A stretch of 29,724 nt of DNA from Liolophura sinensis. Lineage: Eukaryota > Mollusca > Polyplacophora > Chitonida > Chitonidae. The stretch lies in assembly GCF_032854445.1 (NCBI RefSeq), contig NW_027018412.1, positions 1 through 29,724 on the forward strand, given 5' to 3'. The notes beneath the pieces were generated by a model. The model did not search any database. It was not told where the DNA came from and saw only the letters and a list, made by a program, of their open reading frames with translations. A program made the position numbers and the translations under genes. Below are positions 29,301 through 29,724 of this stretch, one piece after another; the stretch's first letter is position 1, and every line of letters starts with the position of its first letter.

Positions 29301-29724
29301 TTGATGACTGCTTTCTTGTTACTCACAGCTGCAGGTAGGGGGATGTAGGACCCGCCTCTCAGTGGTTGATACCTTGCAGTGTCAAGTCAGAGTGTTTGCA
29401 CGCTATTGACAACCCACCCTGACCCTCGCTGTGTCCATTTTTCTAGCACCTCCTGGATGGTGGGGAAGGCCTTATCTAGAGCCCCATCAATGTCGCCGGC
29501 CTCTAAGAGGGCCTCCTGTTTGTTGTGGAGTACTGGCTGGTATACTCTTCACTTCCATCGGCGTTGTCCTTTCGCAACTAAACCCTGAGGCCTAGTTGGA
29601 ACTTAACCCCGTTGAGTGCCAGGATCTCTTCTTCTAGCTTCTGGCGAATAATGGTTCGTATTTCTTTTAAGAAGGCTACGGGGTCCGTCCAAACACCTTC
29701 GGGTACGTCCATCTGCCAGACCCG
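26323..29724 (-). pseudogene. polB: Family B DNA polymerase (protein-primed type), multiply broken, N-terminus outside
   Basis: The minus strand holds, in order: an N-terminal region with NVKNKDDDCLRWALRSALFP (about 29305-29240); a Cys pair motif (HFCERCLHGYT); exonuclease I YADFEAL (about 28770); a CHVCEKPLG...DHCHITGKYRGAAHNACN endonuclease VII-like zinc module (28470-28380); exo II FHNLRGYDGHLL; exo III YCRTDVLLLADVFE; motif A LEANNLYGWAMS (27604-27570); motif [15 protein letters not shown] (27130-27085); and motif C DTDSLLLE (26848-26825). Family B polymerases replicate the element DNA. The motif A catalytic Asp is Glu here (27601-27603). I count eleven frame changes (near 29527, 29180, 28978, 28830, 28650, 28570, 28128, 27183, 27040, 26848 and 26688), a TAG (29578-29580) and a TGA (29387-29389). 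Stop is TAG. Confidence 0.93.
28652..28690 (-). repeat. 21-bp tandem duplication inside polB
   Basis: AACTGCAGGGCTCGTGGT occurs at 28652-28669 and again at 28673-28690, an in-frame doubling of HEPCS-type codons. A frame change follows within about 20 bp, so the site is doubly altered. Confidence 0.7.

Larger units (their letters stand above)
16740..29724. mobile_element. Polinton/Maverick (adintovirus-like) element, right end missing
   Basis: Within 13 kb lie a family B DNA polymerase, a retroviral-type integrase, a packaging ATPase, a candidate capsid protein and compact accessory genes. This combination defines Polintons/Mavericks, large self-synthesising elements of animal and protist genomes that are also viewed as endogenous viruses. 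Genes are dense, partly overlapping and GC-richer than the AT-rich flank. All the large hallmark genes are interrupted by stops or frame changes, so this copy is an inactive remnant as read here. The window ends inside the polymerase, so one terminus and possibly the protease gene are not visible. Confidence 0.93.

Noticed and set aside
16783-29580. Amber (TAG) recoding in the Polinton
   Set aside because: TAG is also the normal terminator of several of its genes, one TAA and one TGA interrupt others in the same way, and there is no tRNA gene or readthrough signal. The stop at 19682 is followed by CAG but not by the rest of the TMV-type readthrough context.
16740-29724. Adenovirus-like maturation protease
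   Set aside because: Expected in Polintons, but no His/Asp/Cys pattern of that family was seen; it may lie beyond the right edge.
1-29724. CRISPR arrays, bacterial operons or a prophage
   Set aside because: No regular spaced repeats. Introns, SINEs and the RLR gene show an animal genome, and the short-range repeats here are satellites.

Overview
This is animal nuclear DNA, most likely from a mollusc. That call rests on interspersed repeats with a tRNA-like head, a conserved tail core and an AAAT-rich end (several copies, both strands), on other dispersed repeats of the kind common in bivalves and gastropods, and on an intron-split innate immunity gene. No bacterial gene organisation is seen in the left half.

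Positions 1-5500 are AT-rich non-coding DNA. They hold a long GC-rich minisatellite (about 320-1195), a dispersed repeat (about 1500-1835), a full SINE (2245-2457) and an ACGTAC-type palindromic simple repeat. Positions 5754-12496, minus strand, carry five exons of a RIG-I-like receptor (RLR). Their intron phases agree: 12392-12496, 11668-11846, 11099-11297 (helicase insertion region), 9436-9651 (start of the second helicase domain) and 5754-6427 (pincer helices plus zinc-binding C-terminal RNA-sensing domain). Exons for the rest of the second helicase domain and for everything upstream were not found. The introns are full of SINE pieces and a (TA)n composite palindrome. Positions 12500-16740 are non-coding, with tRNA-like fragments, one very strong G-quadruplex motif and a degenerate tandem repeat of roughly 100 bp.

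From about 16,740 to the right edge the base composition turns clearly GC-richer. Compact, head-to-head and overlapping genes appear: a Polinton/Maverick element (adintovirus-like integrated virus), truncated by the window edge. Its layout is: three minus-strand genes (16783-19044), a plus-strand gene (19055-20299), a minus-strand gene (20273-21562), then a plus-strand block of candidate major capsid protein (21607-22850), packaging ATPase (22850-23437), four small proteins (23463-25157) and retroviral-type integrase (25314-26304). The block meets, tail to tail, a minus-strand protein-primed-type family B DNA polymerase (26323 to beyond 29724). The hallmark set polB + integrase + ATPase + capsid makes the identification firm. 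No adenovirus-like protease and no right terminal repeat are in the window.

The element is a damaged copy. Seven in-frame stops interrupt otherwise continuous proteins: five TAG, one TAA and one TGA. About nineteen frame changes affect the capsid, ATPase, one small protein, integrase and polymerase, several of them at G/C runs. The left genes (16783-21562) carry stops but no frame changes, while the right half carries nearly all the indels. I found no new system I could defend as functional. The most interesting points are the two-part damage pattern, a hidden compensating frameshift pair in the ATPase, the very tight divergent start sites, and the position of a virus-like element upstream of an antiviral RNA sensor.
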